This document shows positions 9,627-18,845 of a stretch of DNA of 64,000 bases, in pieces. A program made the translations under genes and the position numbers. Source of the DNA: Haloterrigena gelatinilytica (GTDB taxonomy: Archaea; Halobacteriota; Halobacteria; Halobacteriales; Natrialbaceae); NCBI RefSeq assembly GCF_013342145.1, contig NZ_JABUQZ010000001.1, positions 2,232,001 to 2,296,000 of the forward strand. The letters run 5' to 3'. A model generated the notes under the pieces. That model had not been told where the DNA came from and made no database searches. It was given only the letters and a program-made list of their open reading frames with translations. Each line of letters opens with the position of its first letter. Position 1 is the stretch's first letter.

Positions 9627-10084
9627 TCGGAATTCTCAAATCAATGGCCACGACGATGAAGCACGCACTGGACGGGTCGACCTTCACGGTCGAGTACCCC
9701 GAGACAGCACCGGACGTCTCCCCGCGGTTCAGGGGCGTCCACAAGTTCAGCCAGGAGCGGTGTATCTGGTGTCGGCAGTGTGAGAACGTCTGTCCGAACG
9801 ACACGATCCAGATCGTGACGAACGATCAGCGACAGGGCGAACAGTACAACCTCCACATCGGGCAGTGCGTCTACTGCCGGCTCTGCGAGGAGGTCTGCCC
9901 CGTCGACGCCATCCTGCTGACCCAGAACTTCGAGTTCACGGCGGACACGAAACACGACTTCGTCTACAACAAGGAGCAGCTGAAAGCGGTACCGTGGTAC
10001 AAGGACATCGACCCGCTCGAGTCGCGCGAACCCGACCGGGGCGCGTGGATCGGCGAGGGCGAAGGAGAGGTCGACTACCAGTAA
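9623..10084 (+). CDS. nuoI: NADH-quinone oxidoreductase-like subunit I, ferredoxin-type
   Basis: Peripheral-arm iron-sulfur subunit of 153 aa. Two [4Fe-4S] motifs are clear: CIWCRQCENVCPND around residue 50 and CVYCRLCEEVCPVDA around residue 90, which bind clusters N6a and N6b in known complexes. The start at 9623 (MIGILKSMATTMK) is chosen because it overlaps the nuoH stop. In the absence of NuoE/F/G from the operon, this subunit is the likely entry point for electrons from a soluble donor; that donor is unknown. Confidence 0.94.
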   Translation: MIGILKSMATTMKHALDGSTFTVEYPETAPDVSPRFRGVHKFSQERCIWCRQCENVCPNDTIQIVTNDQRQGEQYNLHIGQCVYCRLCEEVCPVDAILLTQNFEFTADTKHDFVYNKEQLKAVPWYKDIDPLESREPDRGAWIGEGEGEVDYQ

Positions 10085-10086
10085 CC

Positions 10087-10368
10087 ATGTTGGAAACAAT
10101 CGCCTTCGCGGCCTTCGCGTTCGTGACGATCGCCAGCGCGCTGGGCGTGGTCCTCCTCGAGGAGCCCTGGCACGCGGCGTTGTTACTCGGCGTCGCGCTG
10201 ATGAGCATCGCGGTCCACTTCGTGATGCTCGCCGCCGAGTTCGTCGCGATGATGCAGATCCTCGTCTACGTCGGCGGGGTGCTGGTCCTCATCACGTTCG
10301 CCGTGATGCTCACCCAGCGCGAGGAAACGGCGTCCGACTCAGACTCCGACGAGGTGGTGCGGACATGA
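10087..10368 (+). CDS. nuoJ1: NADH-quinone oxidoreductase-like subunit J, N-terminal part
   Basis: A 93-aa membrane protein with three hydrophobic segments, matching the N-terminal half of NuoJ (LGVVLLEEPWHAALLLGVAL; MMQILVYVGGVLVLITFAVM). In most bacteria NuoJ is one ~180-aa chain, while here it is split from the next gene, which covers the C-terminal helices. The split is a known arrangement in haloarchaea. It is joined to the next gene by a 4-bp overlap. Confidence 0.9.
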   Translation: MLETIAFAAFAFVTIASALGVVLLEEPWHAALLLGVALMSIAVHFVMLAAEFVAMMQILVYVGGVLVLITFAVMLTQREETASDSDSDEVVRT

Positions 10369-10835
10369 CGAACCGACCGCGACTCCGACTCGGGAAGACG
10401 CTCGTACCCGGGCTGCTCGCCGTCGGGCTGTTCGCGCTGATGGCGCTGATCGTCCTCAACACGCCGTTCGAGCCGATGGCCGACGGCGGCTTCGAGGCCG
10501 AATCGATCACCGCCGCAATCGGCTACGCGCTGTTCGACCTCGAGGCGCTCCAGCAGGACGCGGGCGTGGTGGGAACCGAACCGTTCCTCGCGGCCTTCCT
10601 GCTGATCGCGGTCGCGCTCGACGCGGCGCTGGACGCCTCCCTGGTCCTCGCGAAACGCGAGGAGTCGGGCGAACCCGTCTCGCCGCTCTCGAGTACGAGC
10701 CCCGACGACGCCGGCACCGGCGCCCGTCCGGCGACCGACTCGAGCGGGTTCGGCGGTTCGGAGCCGACGGCGACCGACGGCGGCCGATCCGAGACCGCAG
10801 CGGACGAGCGCTCGAACGGAGGTGACCGTCGGTGA
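10365..10835 (+). CDS. nuoJ2: NADH-quinone oxidoreductase-like subunit J, C-terminal part
   Basis: A 156-aa protein with two hydrophobic segments (residues ~14-33 and ~70-92). The helix FLLIAVALDAALDASLVLAK corresponds to the last NuoJ helices. The remaining ~60 residues are a disordered acidic tail rich in Gly, Ser, Thr and Asp, not expected in bacterial NuoJ. The assignment rests mostly on position between nuoJ1 and nuoK. Confidence 0.82.
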   Translation: MTNRPRLRLGKTLVPGLLAVGLFALMALIVLNTPFEPMADGGFEAESITAAIGYALFDLEALQQDAGVVGTEPFLAAFLLIAVALDAALDASLVLAKREESGEPVSPLSSTSPDDAGTGARPATDSSGFGGSEPTATDGGRSETAADERSNGGDRR

Positions 10836-11137
10836 CGGTCGCCGTCGAGTACTACGTCCTGCTGTCGATGGCCGTCTTCTGTATCGGGCTCATGGGAGTC
10901 CTGACGCGTCGGAACGCACTGCTGTTCCTGATGTCCGTCGAACTCATGCTGAACGCGGCGAACATCAATCTGATCGCGTTCGCGTTCTACCACGGCAACC
11001 TCACCGGGCAGGTGTTCGCGCTGTTCACCATGGCGCTGGCCGCCGCGGAGGTCGCCGTCGGACTCGGGATCATCCTGGTGCTGTATCGCAACTTCCGTGA
11101 CGTCGACGTCACGGTTCCAACGACGATGAGGTGGTAA
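10832..11137 (+). CDS. nuoK: NADH-quinone oxidoreductase-like subunit K
   Basis: Small proton-channel subunit of 101 aa with three membrane helices. Conserved acidic residues lie within helices in LFLMSVELMLNAANINLIAF and MALAAAEVAVGLGIILVLY, positions known to be essential for pumping. The start is a GTG at 10832, supported by a strong GGAGGTGA ribosome-binding sequence about 7 nt upstream and by the 4-bp overlap with nuoJ2. Confidence 0.93.
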   Translation: MTVAVEYYVLLSMAVFCIGLMGVLTRRNALLFLMSVELMLNAANINLIAFAFYHGNLTGQVFALFTMALAAAEVAVGLGIILVLYRNFRDVDVTVPTTMRW

Positions 11138-11138
11138 G

Positions 11139-13184
11139 ATGGTAGGAACTGGTGCAGGCCCATTCAGTTACGCTCCGGCGATCGCACTGTTCCCGCTCGC
11201 GGCGTTCGTCATCTCGCTCGTCTTCGGCCGACAGCTGCCGAAGAAGGGCGCGATTCCGGGTATCTTCGCGACGGCAGCCTCGCTGCTGTTCTCGCTGTGG
11301 ATGTTCGCGACGGTCGCGGGCGGCGAAACGTATCACGAGACGCTCTACGAGTGGTCGGCCGGCGCGGTCACGACCGAGGTCGGCGCCGAGGAGATCGCCT
11401 TCTCCTTCGGCCTGCTGATCGATCCGCTGTCGGCGCTGATGCTGATCATCGTCTCGCTGGTCGCCTTCCTCGTCCACGTCTTCAGCCTCGGATACATGAA
11501 CGACGAGGGAGAGACCGGGCTGCCGCGGTACTACGCCAGCCTCGGGCTCTTCACCTTCAGCATGCTCGCGTTCGTCTACGCGGACAACCTGCTGATGGCG
11601 TTCATGTTCTTCGAACTCGTCGGCCTCTGTTCGTACCTGCTGATCGGGTTCTGGTTCCGGACGAAGTCGGCCCCCTCGGCCGCGAAGAAGGCGTTCCTCG
11701 TCACCCGCTTCGGCGACTACTTCTTCCTGATCGGCGTCGTCGCCATCGCGTCGACGTTCGGGACGGTCGCCTTCGCCGGCGAGGAGTCGTTCGTCGCCGC
11801 CGCCGAGACGGCCATCGAGGACGGAACGACGCTGTTCGGCTTCGACGCCCAGACGTGGGTGACGATCACCGGGCTGCTCGTGCTCGGCGGAGTCATCGGC
11901 AAGTCCGCGCAGTTCCCGCTGCACACCTGGCTGCCCGACGCGATGGAAGGCCCGACCACCGTCTCCGCGCTCATTCACGCGGCGACGATGGTCGCGGCCG
12001 GCGTCTATCTCGTGGCGCGGATGTTCGGCTACTACGCGCTCTCGCCGACCGCGCTGTCGATCATCGCCTTCGTCGGCGGCTTCACCGCCTTATTCGCCGC
12101 GACGATGGGCGTCGTCAAGGACGACATCAAGCAGGTGCTGGCGTACTCGACGATCAGCCAGTACGGCTACATGATGCTGGGGATGGGCGTCGGCGGCTAC
12201 GTCGCCGGGGTCTTCCACCTCATGAACCACGCCTTCTTCAAGGCGCTGCTGTTCCTCGGCTCCGGCGCCGTCATCGTCCTCATGCACCACGAACAGGACA
12301 TGTGGAAGATGGGCGGCCTGAAGGACAAGGCGCCGATCACCTACTACACGTTCCTCGCGGGCGCGCTCGCGCTCGCGGGAATCGTCCCGTTCTCCGGCTT
12401 CTGGTCGAAAGACGAGGTGCTGTTCGACGCCCTGATCGTCGGCTTAGAGGAGCCCGTCATCCTCGCGGCCTACGCGATGGGACTGCTCGCCGTCTTCTTC
12501 ACCGGGTTCTACACCTTCCGGATGGTCTTCCTGACCTTCCACGGCGAACCCCGCACCGAGACGGCCGAGGATCCACACGGCGTCGGCTGGTCGATCAAGG
12601 CGCCGCTGGTCGTCCTCGGACTCCTCGCGGCCCTCGTCGGCTTCGTCAACCTCGCGCCGATCGCCAAGGTCGCGGGGATGGACATCACGTTCCTCGAGTA
12701 CTGGCTCGACGGTGAGTACGGCTACGTCGAGGGACTGACCTACCACCACTACCACGAGATGGTGGCCTTCGAAGAGGGGTACATCGGCTCCGAGACGACG
12801 ACGATGCTGCTCAGCGCCGGCCTCTCGCTGGGACTGGCGCTGGCCGGCGCGTTCGCGGCGCACACGCTGTACAACGTCCCCGAACCGAAGCGACACACGA
12901 CGAAAATCGGCGGCGCCTACACCGTCCTGCGGCACAACTACTACCAGGACGAGTACCAGGTCTGGCTCGCCGAGGGACTCACGCTGCCGCTTGCCCGGAC
13001 GGCCGATCTCTTCGACCGGTCGGTTATCGACGGCGCCGTCAACGGCGTCTCGGGCGCCAGCCTGTTCGGCAGTAGCTGGGTGAAACGCATCCAAACGGGG
13101 CTCGTGACGAACTACGCGGCACTGATCGTGGCCGGGTTCATCGCGTTGCTCCTCGGTCTCGGACTCTACGGAGGGTGGTTCTGA
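11139..13184 (+). CDS. nuoL: NADH-quinone oxidoreductase-like subunit L (antiporter-like)
   Basis: Largest membrane subunit (681 aa), a Mrp-antiporter-like proton channel at the distal end of the membrane arm, with a C-terminal lateral-helix region. Motifs include FMFFELVGLCSYLLIGFW, SAQFPLHTWLPDAMEGPTTV and KQVLAYSTISQYGYMMLG, plus HAFFKALLFLGSGAVI. The Glu in the first and Lys residues in the others are the proton-path residues of this family. The three antiporter-like subunits L, M and N follow in the usual order. Confidence 0.95.
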   Translation: MVGTGAGPFSYAPAIALFPLAAFVISLVFGRQLPKKGAIPGIFATAASLLFSLWMFATVAGGETYHETLYEWSAGAVTTEVGAEEIAFSFGLLIDPLSALMLIIVSLVAFLVHVFSLGYMNDEGETGLPRYYASLGLFTFSMLAFVYADNLLMAFMFFELVGLCSYLLIGFWFRTKSAPSAAKKAFLVTRFGDYFFLIGVVAIASTFGTVAFAGEESFVAAAETAIEDGTTLFGFDAQTWVTITGLLVLGGVIGKSAQFPLHTWLPDAMEGPTTVSALIHAATMVAAGVYLVARMFGYYALSPTALSIIAFVGGFTALFAATMGVVKDDIKQVLAYSTISQYGYMMLGMGVGGYVAGVFHLMNHAFFKALLFLGSGAVIVLMHHEQDMWKMGGLKDKAPITYYTFLAGALALAGIVPFSGFWSKDEVLFDALIVGLEEPVILAAYAMGLLAVFFTGFYTFRMVFLTFHGEPRTETAEDPHGVGWSIKAPLVVLGLLAALVGFVNLAPIAKVAGMDITFLEYWLDGEYGYVEGLTYHHYHEMVAFEEGYIGSETTTMLLSAGLSLGLALAGAFAAHTLYNVPEPKRHTTKIGGAYTVLRHNYYQDEYQVWLAEGLTLPLARTADLFDRSVIDGAVNGVSGASLFGSSWVKRIQTGLVTNYAALIVAGFIALLLGLGLYGGWF

Positions 13185-14710
13185 TGATGATCGAAGCACT
13201 GATCGCGGTCGCACTGATCGGCGCGCTCGTCACGTTCGTCGCGCCGAATCGCGTCGCCGGGAAACTGGCCTTCGCCATCAGCCTCGTGCCGGCCGCGCTC
13301 AGCCTGTGGATGTTCACCGCCTTCGACGGCAGCGGCAACGCCCTGCTCGACGGTAGCCTCGCCTTCGAATCCCACCTCGAGTGGATCCAGCTGGGCGAGT
13401 ACTCGATCGAGTGGTTCGTCGGCCTCGACGGCATCAGCCTGCCGCTCGTGGTCATGACGACGATCCTCTGCTCGCTGGCGATCCTGAGCTCGTGGACGCC
13501 GATCGACAGCCGCGAGTCCCAGTTCTACGGGCTCGTGCTGTTCATCGAGGCGAACCTGATCGGCGTCTTCTCGGCGCTGGATTTCTTCGTCTGGTTCATC
13601 TTCTGGGAGGCCGTCCTCATCCCGATGTACCTGCTGATCGGGGTCTGGGGCGGTCCGGACCGGAAGTACGCCGCGATCAAGTTCTTCGTCTACACGAACG
13701 TGGCGTCGCTGCTGATGTTCGGGTCGTTCATCGCGCTCGTCTTCGGCCTCGGCGACGCCGTGACGAGCTTCGCGCTGCCGGACGTCGCCGACGCGATGGT
13801 CAACGGTGGCGTCCAGTCGAGCGTCTTCGGTATCGATCCGGGCACGTTCACGGCGCTCGTGTTCATCGCGCTGTTCCTCGGCTTCGCCGTGAAGGTGCCG
13901 GTGGTCCCGTTCCACACGTGGCTGCCCGACGCCCACGTGCAGGCCCCGACGCCCGCCTCCGTGCTGCTCGCGGGCGTGCTCCTGAAGATGGGGACCTACG
14001 CCCTGCTGCGGTTCAACTTCACGATGTTCCCGGAGCAGGTCGAGACCTACGCCGTGCCGATCGCGGCCGTCGCGGTCATCAGCGTCATCTACGGCGCGAT
14101 GCTGGCGCTGGCCCAGACGGACCTAAAGCGGATCGTCGCCTACTCCTCGGTCTCCTCGATGGGGTACGTGATCCTCGGACTGATCGCCTACACCCAGTTC
14201 GGGGTCGGCGGGGCGACGTTCCAGATGGTCTCCCACGGGCTGATCTCCGGACTGATGTTCATGTCGGTCGGCGTCATCTACAACGTCACGCACACCCGCA
14301 GCGTCGAGGAGATGTCCGGGCTGGCCGACCGGATGCCGATCGCCGTCGGCATCCTCGTCGCCGGCGCCTTCGGCTACATGGGGCTGCCGCTGATGTCCGG
14401 CTTCCACGGCGAGTTCACCATCTTCTTCGGCGCCTTCCAGGCCGACTTCGCCTACGCGCCGCTGTTTACGGCGCTTGCGATGTTCGGCATCGTCATCGTC
14501 GCCGGCTACCTGCTCTTCGCGCTCCAGCGGACCGTCTTCGGCCCGTATCACCTGGAAACCGACTACGACGTGGGCCGCGCGCCGCTGCACGACATCGCGC
14601 CGATGTTCGTGTTGCTCGCGCTCATCATCGCCCTCGGCGTAGCCCCCGAACTGATATTCGACATGATAACCGACGCAGTCGATCCGATCCTGAACGGAGG
14701 TGACCTGTAA
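13184..14710 (+). CDS. nuoM: NADH-quinone oxidoreductase-like subunit M (antiporter-like)
   Basis: Antiporter-like proton-channel subunit of 508 aa. Typical segments are FFVWFIFWEAVLIPMYLLIG, VPFHTWLPDAHVQAPTPASV and KRIVAYSSVSSMGYVILG. The ATG at 13184 overlaps the last bases of nuoL, so it is preferred to a GTG nine bases upstream. At least twelve hydrophobic helices are apparent. It ends one base into the nuoN start. Confidence 0.95.
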   Translation: MMIEALIAVALIGALVTFVAPNRVAGKLAFAISLVPAALSLWMFTAFDGSGNALLDGSLAFESHLEWIQLGEYSIEWFVGLDGISLPLVVMTTILCSLAILSSWTPIDSRESQFYGLVLFIEANLIGVFSALDFFVWFIFWEAVLIPMYLLIGVWGGPDRKYAAIKFFVYTNVASLLMFGSFIALVFGLGDAVTSFALPDVADAMVNGGVQSSVFGIDPGTFTALVFIALFLGFAVKVPVVPFHTWLPDAHVQAPTPASVLLAGVLLKMGTYALLRFNFTMFPEQVETYAVPIAAVAVISVIYGAMLALAQTDLKRIVAYSSVSSMGYVILGLIAYTQFGVGGATFQMVSHGLISGLMFMSVGVIYNVTHTRSVEEMSGLADRMPIAVGILVAGAFGYMGLPLMSGFHGEFTIFFGAFQADFAYAPLFTALAMFGIVIVAGYLLFALQRTVFGPYHLETDYDVGRAPLHDIAPMFVLLALIIALGVAPELIFDMITDAVDPILNGGDL

Positions 14711-16245
14711 TGGCGGTCTATCAACTCCCACAGTGGGCCGCGCTGGCCCCGGCGCTAATCTTGGCGCTGACCGGGCTGGTGTTGTTCCTCGTGGACAGCA
14801 TCTCGCCGCGGTCGACCGACCGAACGCTGCTGGCCGGCACCGCGGCCGTCGGCGCGCTGGCCTCGCTCGGCGTCGCCGTCTGGTTTACCGCCGCCGGCGT
14901 CGGCACGCCGACCATCGACGGCGGCGAGGGCGTCATCGAGGTCTTCGACGGCCAGTTCGTCGTCGACCAGCTGGCGCTGTACTTCACGATCGTCGTCACC
15001 ATCGTGACGGCGCTGATCGTCGTCGCCAGCTACGACTACCTGGCGGGTCACACCTACCAGGCCGAGTACTACTCGCTGGTCGTCCTCGCGTCGACCGGGA
15101 TGGCGACCGTCGCGGCCGCCAACAGCCTCGTGACGATCTTCATCGCCCTCGAGCTGACGAGTCTGCCGTCCTACGCCCTCGTGGCGATCTTGAAGGACAA
15201 CCGCGGCAGCGTCGAGGCCGGGCTGAAGTACTTCCTGATCGGCGCGCTCTCCTCGGCGATCTTCGTCTACGGGATTTCGCTGGTCTACGGCGCGACCGGC
15301 GTTCTCCAGTTGGACAGCATCGCAGAAGTTATCGCCGACGGCGGCGCCGACGGCTTCGGCGGCCTGCTCGGACTGGGCATCCTCATGTTGCTCGGCGGGA
15401 TCGCGTTCAAGACCGCCAGCGTGCCGTTCCACTTCTGGGCGCCCGAGGCCTACGAGGGCGCCCCCGCACCGATCAGCGCGTTCCTTTCCTCGGCCTCGAA
15501 GGCCGCCGGCTTCGTGATCGCGTTCCGCGTGTTCAACGTGGCCTTCCCGCTGGGCGAGATCGGGAGCGTGATCGGCTTCGACTGGACGGTCGCCTTCGTC
15601 GTGCTCGCGATCGTCACCATGACGGTCGGGAACTTCGCGGCGGCGACTCAGGAGAACGTCAAGCGGATGCTCGCCTACTCGTCGATCGGCCACGCCGGCT
15701 ACGCCCTGATCGGGCTTGCGGGCCTCTCGGCCGACGGCGGCGAACTCGTCATGGGCGCGGCGCTGATGCACCTGCTCGTCTACGGCTTCATGAACACGGG
15801 CGCGTTCCTGTTCGTCGCGCTGGCCGAGCACTGGGGCGTCGGCCGCACCTTCGAGGACTACAACGGCCTCTCGTCGCAGGCGCCGGTCGCCTGCACGGCG
15901 ATGGCCGTCTTCCTGTTCAGTCTCGCCGGGATTCCGCCGTTCGGCGGCTTCTTCAGCAAGTACTTCCTCTTCACCGGCGCCCTCGAGGCGGCGACGGCGA
16001 ACGCGGCGATGCTGGCCGTGGCCGCCGCGCTCGTGGTCAACAGCGCGCTCTCGCTGTACTACTACTCGCGGCTGGTCAAGGCGCTGTGGATCGAGGACCC
16101 GCCGGCGACGCGCGATCGGCTCGGACAGCCGACGGGGCTCTACGCGGCGATCGTCGTCGCCGCCGTGATGACGATCGTCATCCTCCCCGGCTTCGGTCCG
16201 GTCGCCGAGGCCGCCACCGGAGCCGCGGAGGCGCTCGTCAACTGA
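14710..16245 (+). CDS. nuoN: NADH-quinone oxidoreductase-like subunit N (antiporter-like)
   Basis: Third antiporter-like proton channel subunit, 511 aa. Visible motifs are IALELTSLPSYALVAILK, ASVPFHFWAPEAYEGAPAPI and KRMLAYSSIGHAGYALIG. The start overlaps the nuoM stop and follows a GGAGGTGA sequence ending about 8 nt upstream, a near-perfect match to the 16S rRNA tail complement. Last gene of the operon; the next gene begins 60 bp later with its own possible promoter. Confidence 0.94.
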   Translation: MAVYQLPQWAALAPALILALTGLVLFLVDSISPRSTDRTLLAGTAAVGALASLGVAVWFTAAGVGTPTIDGGEGVIEVFDGQFVVDQLALYFTIVVTIVTALIVVASYDYLAGHTYQAEYYSLVVLASTGMATVAAANSLVTIFIALELTSLPSYALVAILKDNRGSVEAGLKYFLIGALSSAIFVYGISLVYGATGVLQLDSIAEVIADGGADGFGGLLGLGILMLLGGIAFKTASVPFHFWAPEAYEGAPAPISAFLSSASKAAGFVIAFRVFNVAFPLGEIGSVIGFDWTVAFVVLAIVTMTVGNFAAATQENVKRMLAYSSIGHAGYALIGLAGLSADGGELVMGAALMHLLVYGFMNTGAFLFVALAEHWGVGRTFEDYNGLSSQAPVACTAMAVFLFSLAGIPPFGGFFSKYFLFTGALEAATANAAMLAVAAALVVNSALSLYYYSRLVKALWIEDPPATRDRLGQPTGLYAAIVVAAVMTIVILPGFGPVAEAATGAAEALVN

Positions 16246-16305
16246 TCGCCGGGCCGTCGCTGGCGACCCGGTAGCTTTTCCCGCTCGGAATCGCAACTGC
16301 GATAC

Positions 16306-17847
16306 ATGGTTTTCCGGCTCGTGCTCGGCTGTGGAACGGTCGGCCGACAGGTCGTCGAACGGTTCCCCGAGCGCGACGCACGTACCGGCGATCGCCTGCT
16401 CGTCGTCACCGACGACGAGAGCGTCGCCGAAACGCTTCGCGACGAGAGCCTCCCGGCGCGGCGGGCCGATCCGACCGACCCGTCCGTGATCGCGAACCTC
16501 GAGACGCCGGACGTGATATTCGTCGCCGGCGACCGGACCGATCGGAACCGGCTCGCGCTCGTCCGGGCCCGGGAGCGGTTCCCGACGAGTTCGATCGTCG
16601 CCTACATGGGCGGGAACGCGACCGAAGCGGACCGAACGCGGTTCGAGGAACTCGCGAATTATGTCGTCGACGCCCGGCGGTCGATGGTCGATCACATCCT
16701 CGAGGGGACCGTGAGTCCGTCGGCCGGCGCCGCGATCGGACTCCGGAAACAGCTGGCGGAAATCGACGGTCGGCTGGCGGTGGTGATGCACGACAACCCC
16801 GACCCGGACGCGATCGCAAGCGCCGTCGCGCTGGTCGACATCGCCGCGGAGATGGGCGTCGACGCCGACGCCTGCTACTTCGGCGAGATCTCCCACCAGG
16901 AGAACCGCGCGATGGTCAACCTGCTCGATCTCGACCTGCGAAACCTCTCGCCGTCCGACTCCCTCGACGACTACTCGGCCTTCGCGCTGGTCGATCACTC
17001 CCGACCCGGCGTCAACGACCAACTACCCGAGGGACTCCACATCGACATCGTCATCGACCACCACCCGCCACGGGGTCCGGTGCCCGGCGAGTTCGTCGAT
17101 CTGCGCGAGGGAGCCGGAGCGACCAGCTCGGTGCTGACGGAGTATCTCGACCGGTTCAGTCTCGAACCGCGGCGGCCGACGGCGACCGCGTTGCTGTACG
17201 GGATCCGGATCGACACGAACGACTTCACCCGCGAGGTCTCCCCGGCGGATTTCAACGCCGCCTCGGTGCTGTGGCCCCACGCCGACACGTCGATGCTCGA
17301 GCAGATCGAGCAGCCGACGGTCGAAGGAGACACGCTCGAGACGATCGCCCGGGCGATCAAGAACCGCATCCAGCGGGACTCGGTCGCCGTCGCGAGCGTC
17401 GGCGAGATCACCAACCGCGACGCCCTCCCGCAGGCGGCCGAGCAGTTGCTGTCGATGGAGGGGATCGAAACGACGCTCATCTTCGGTTTTCGCGACGAGA
17501 TGGTCTTCGTCTCCGCGCGCTCGCGGGCGGCCGACGTCGACCTGGGCGAGACGGTCCGGGACGCGTTCGATCGGATCGGCAGCGCCGGCGGCCACGCCGA
17601 TATGGCCGGCGCCCAGCTCGAGCTCGGCATCCTCGGCAACGCCGACGACGCCGACGAGGTCGAATCGATCGTCAGCGTCGTCGAGGAGGTCATCACGAAC
17701 CGGTTCTTCGAGGCGATCGACACCGGTCCGGGAACGCCCGTCGGCGTCTACACCCAGACCAGCGAGCGGCTGTTCTCGGTCGACGACGAGTCCGAGTCTC
17801 CCTCGAGGAACCGAACGTCGGCCGACGAGAACGGGGAGTCGGTCTAG
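16306..17847 (+). CDS. DHH/DHHA1 phosphoesterase with N-terminal Rossmann (TrkA-N-like) domain
   Basis: A 513-aa protein. Residues ~1-135 resemble a nucleotide-binding TrkA-N/RCK fold (LVLGCGTVGRQVVERF, LLVVTDDESVAETL). Residues ~155-300 form a DHH phosphoesterase with metal-binding motifs HDNPDPDAIAS and FALVDHSRPG, plus IVIDHHPPRG, and ~430-480 a DHHA1 domain (IGSAGGHADMAGAQL). Relatives of this fusion are seen in haloarchaea, and the DHH domain suggests hydrolysis of a nucleotide or oligonucleotide phosphodiester. Substrate is unknown. The following gene is a CBS protein on the same strand 91 bp away. Confidence 0.85.
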   Translation: MVFRLVLGCGTVGRQVVERFPERDARTGDRLLVVTDDESVAETLRDESLPARRADPTDPSVIANLETPDVIFVAGDRTDRNRLALVRARERFPTSSIVAYMGGNATEADRTRFEELANYVVDARRSMVDHILEGTVSPSAGAAIGLRKQLAEIDGRLAVVMHDNPDPDAIASAVALVDIAAEMGVDADACYFGEISHQENRAMVNLLDLDLRNLSPSDSLDDYSAFALVDHSRPGVNDQLPEGLHIDIVIDHHPPRGPVPGEFVDLREGAGATSSVLTEYLDRFSLEPRRPTATALLYGIRIDTNDFTREVSPADFNAASVLWPHADTSMLEQIEQPTVEGDTLETIARAIKNRIQRDSVAVASVGEITNRDALPQAAEQLLSMEGIETTLIFGFRDEMVFVSARSRAADVDLGETVRDAFDRIGSAGGHADMAGAQLELGILGNADDADEVESIVSVVEEVITNRFFEAIDTGPGTPVGVYTQTSERLFSVDDESESPSRNRTSADENGESV

Positions 17848-17938
17848 GGTCTGGGGTCGTCCCGAGACCACCGCCCCGCGAGGGGGCCGAGCGGTCGCGG
17901 AAGACACGTTTTTGCGCGCGCGGCTCGTTGGCCCGTCT

Positions 17939-18745
17939 ATGGAGGTCCTGTCGGACCGGAGCAAGCCGAAGGTCAAGGAGTACATGACGCGCGACGTCGC
18001 GACGGTCGCTCCCGACGAAACCGTCGGCGACGTCGCCACGCGGATCGCCGAGAGCGAGGAGCACAGCGGCTTTCCCGTCTGCGAGCGGCGCCGCGTGGAG
18101 GGCTTTATCAGCGCCCGCGACCTGCTGCTGGCCGACGACGACGATCCGATCTTCAAGGTGATGGCCACCGACCTGCTCGTGGCCCATCCCGATATGAAGG
18201 TGACCGACGCCGCCCGCGTCATCCTCCGGTCGGGCATCCAGAAGCTCCCCGTCGTCGACGACGCCGGCAACCTCGTGGGGATCATCTCGAACGCCGACGT
18301 CATCCGCAGCCAGATCGAGCGCGCCACGCCCGAGAAAGTGGGGAAACTCGTTCGGACCCTAGAGGAGATCCACGACACCCACCTCGAGCAGGAGCGCCGA
18401 ACCGTCGCCCTGGCGGAGCTGACGCCCACGCAGGGCCGGGTCTACGCCGACGAACTCGAGGGTCGGCGGTACGAACTCGAGCACGGGCTGGCCGAGCCGC
18501 TGGTCGTCATCGACAACGGCGGCACGCTGTTGCTGGCCGACGGCCACCACCGCGTGCTCGCGGCCGATCGGCTGGGGATCGACGAGATGGACGCCTACGT
18601 CATCGTCGTCGATCAGACGATCGAGCTCGGGATGGCCAAGACCGCGGAGAAGGAGAACCTAGAGCGGATCGACGACATCGAGGTCGTCGACTACGCACAC
18701 CACCCGCTCGTCCAGACGACCGAGCGGCTGCAGTCCGACAACTGA
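17939..18745 (+). CDS. CBS-domain pair with C-terminal ParB/sulfiredoxin-like domain
   Basis: A 268-aa protein. Residues ~14-66 and ~77-132 are two CBS domains (VKEYMTRDVATVAPDETVGD; KLPVVDDAGNLVGIISNADV), which normally bind adenosyl ligands. Residues ~145-245 resemble a ParB-like domain, with GGTLLLADGHHRVLAADRLG as its core motif. The start at 17939 (MEVLSDRSKPKVKEYM) is chosen over one 27 bp upstream because coding character begins there. A fusion of nucleotide sensing with a ParB-like enzyme or binding fold is plausible; its target is unknown. Confidence 0.85.
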   Translation: MEVLSDRSKPKVKEYMTRDVATVAPDETVGDVATRIAESEEHSGFPVCERRRVEGFISARDLLLADDDDPIFKVMATDLLVAHPDMKVTDAARVILRSGIQKLPVVDDAGNLVGIISNADVIRSQIERATPEKVGKLVRTLEEIHDTHLEQERRTVALAELTPTQGRVYADELEGRRYELEHGLAEPLVVIDNGGTLLLADGHHRVLAADRLGIDEMDAYVIVVDQTIELGMAKTAEKENLERIDDIEVVDYAHHPLVQTTERLQSDN

Positions 18746-18845
18746 GGGCGGCCGGCGGCTCGCCGCAGATCGACTCCGATCGGCGTATCAGATCTGATAG
18801 CTGCGGCTGAATAGTTACAAGTACAGTGGGAAAAGACCGGGATAT

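Noticed and set aside
10822-11100. A frame overlapping nuoK starting ten bases earlier
   Set aside because: It is a +1-frame shadow; the nuoK frame carries the conserved membrane helices and the matching ribosome-binding sequence.
14755-17022. A 755-codon open frame on the minus strand
   Set aside because: It is antisense to nuoN and the DHH gene and consists of Arg/Asp/Gly/Val-rich shadow sequence caused by high GC at third positions; no domain is visible.
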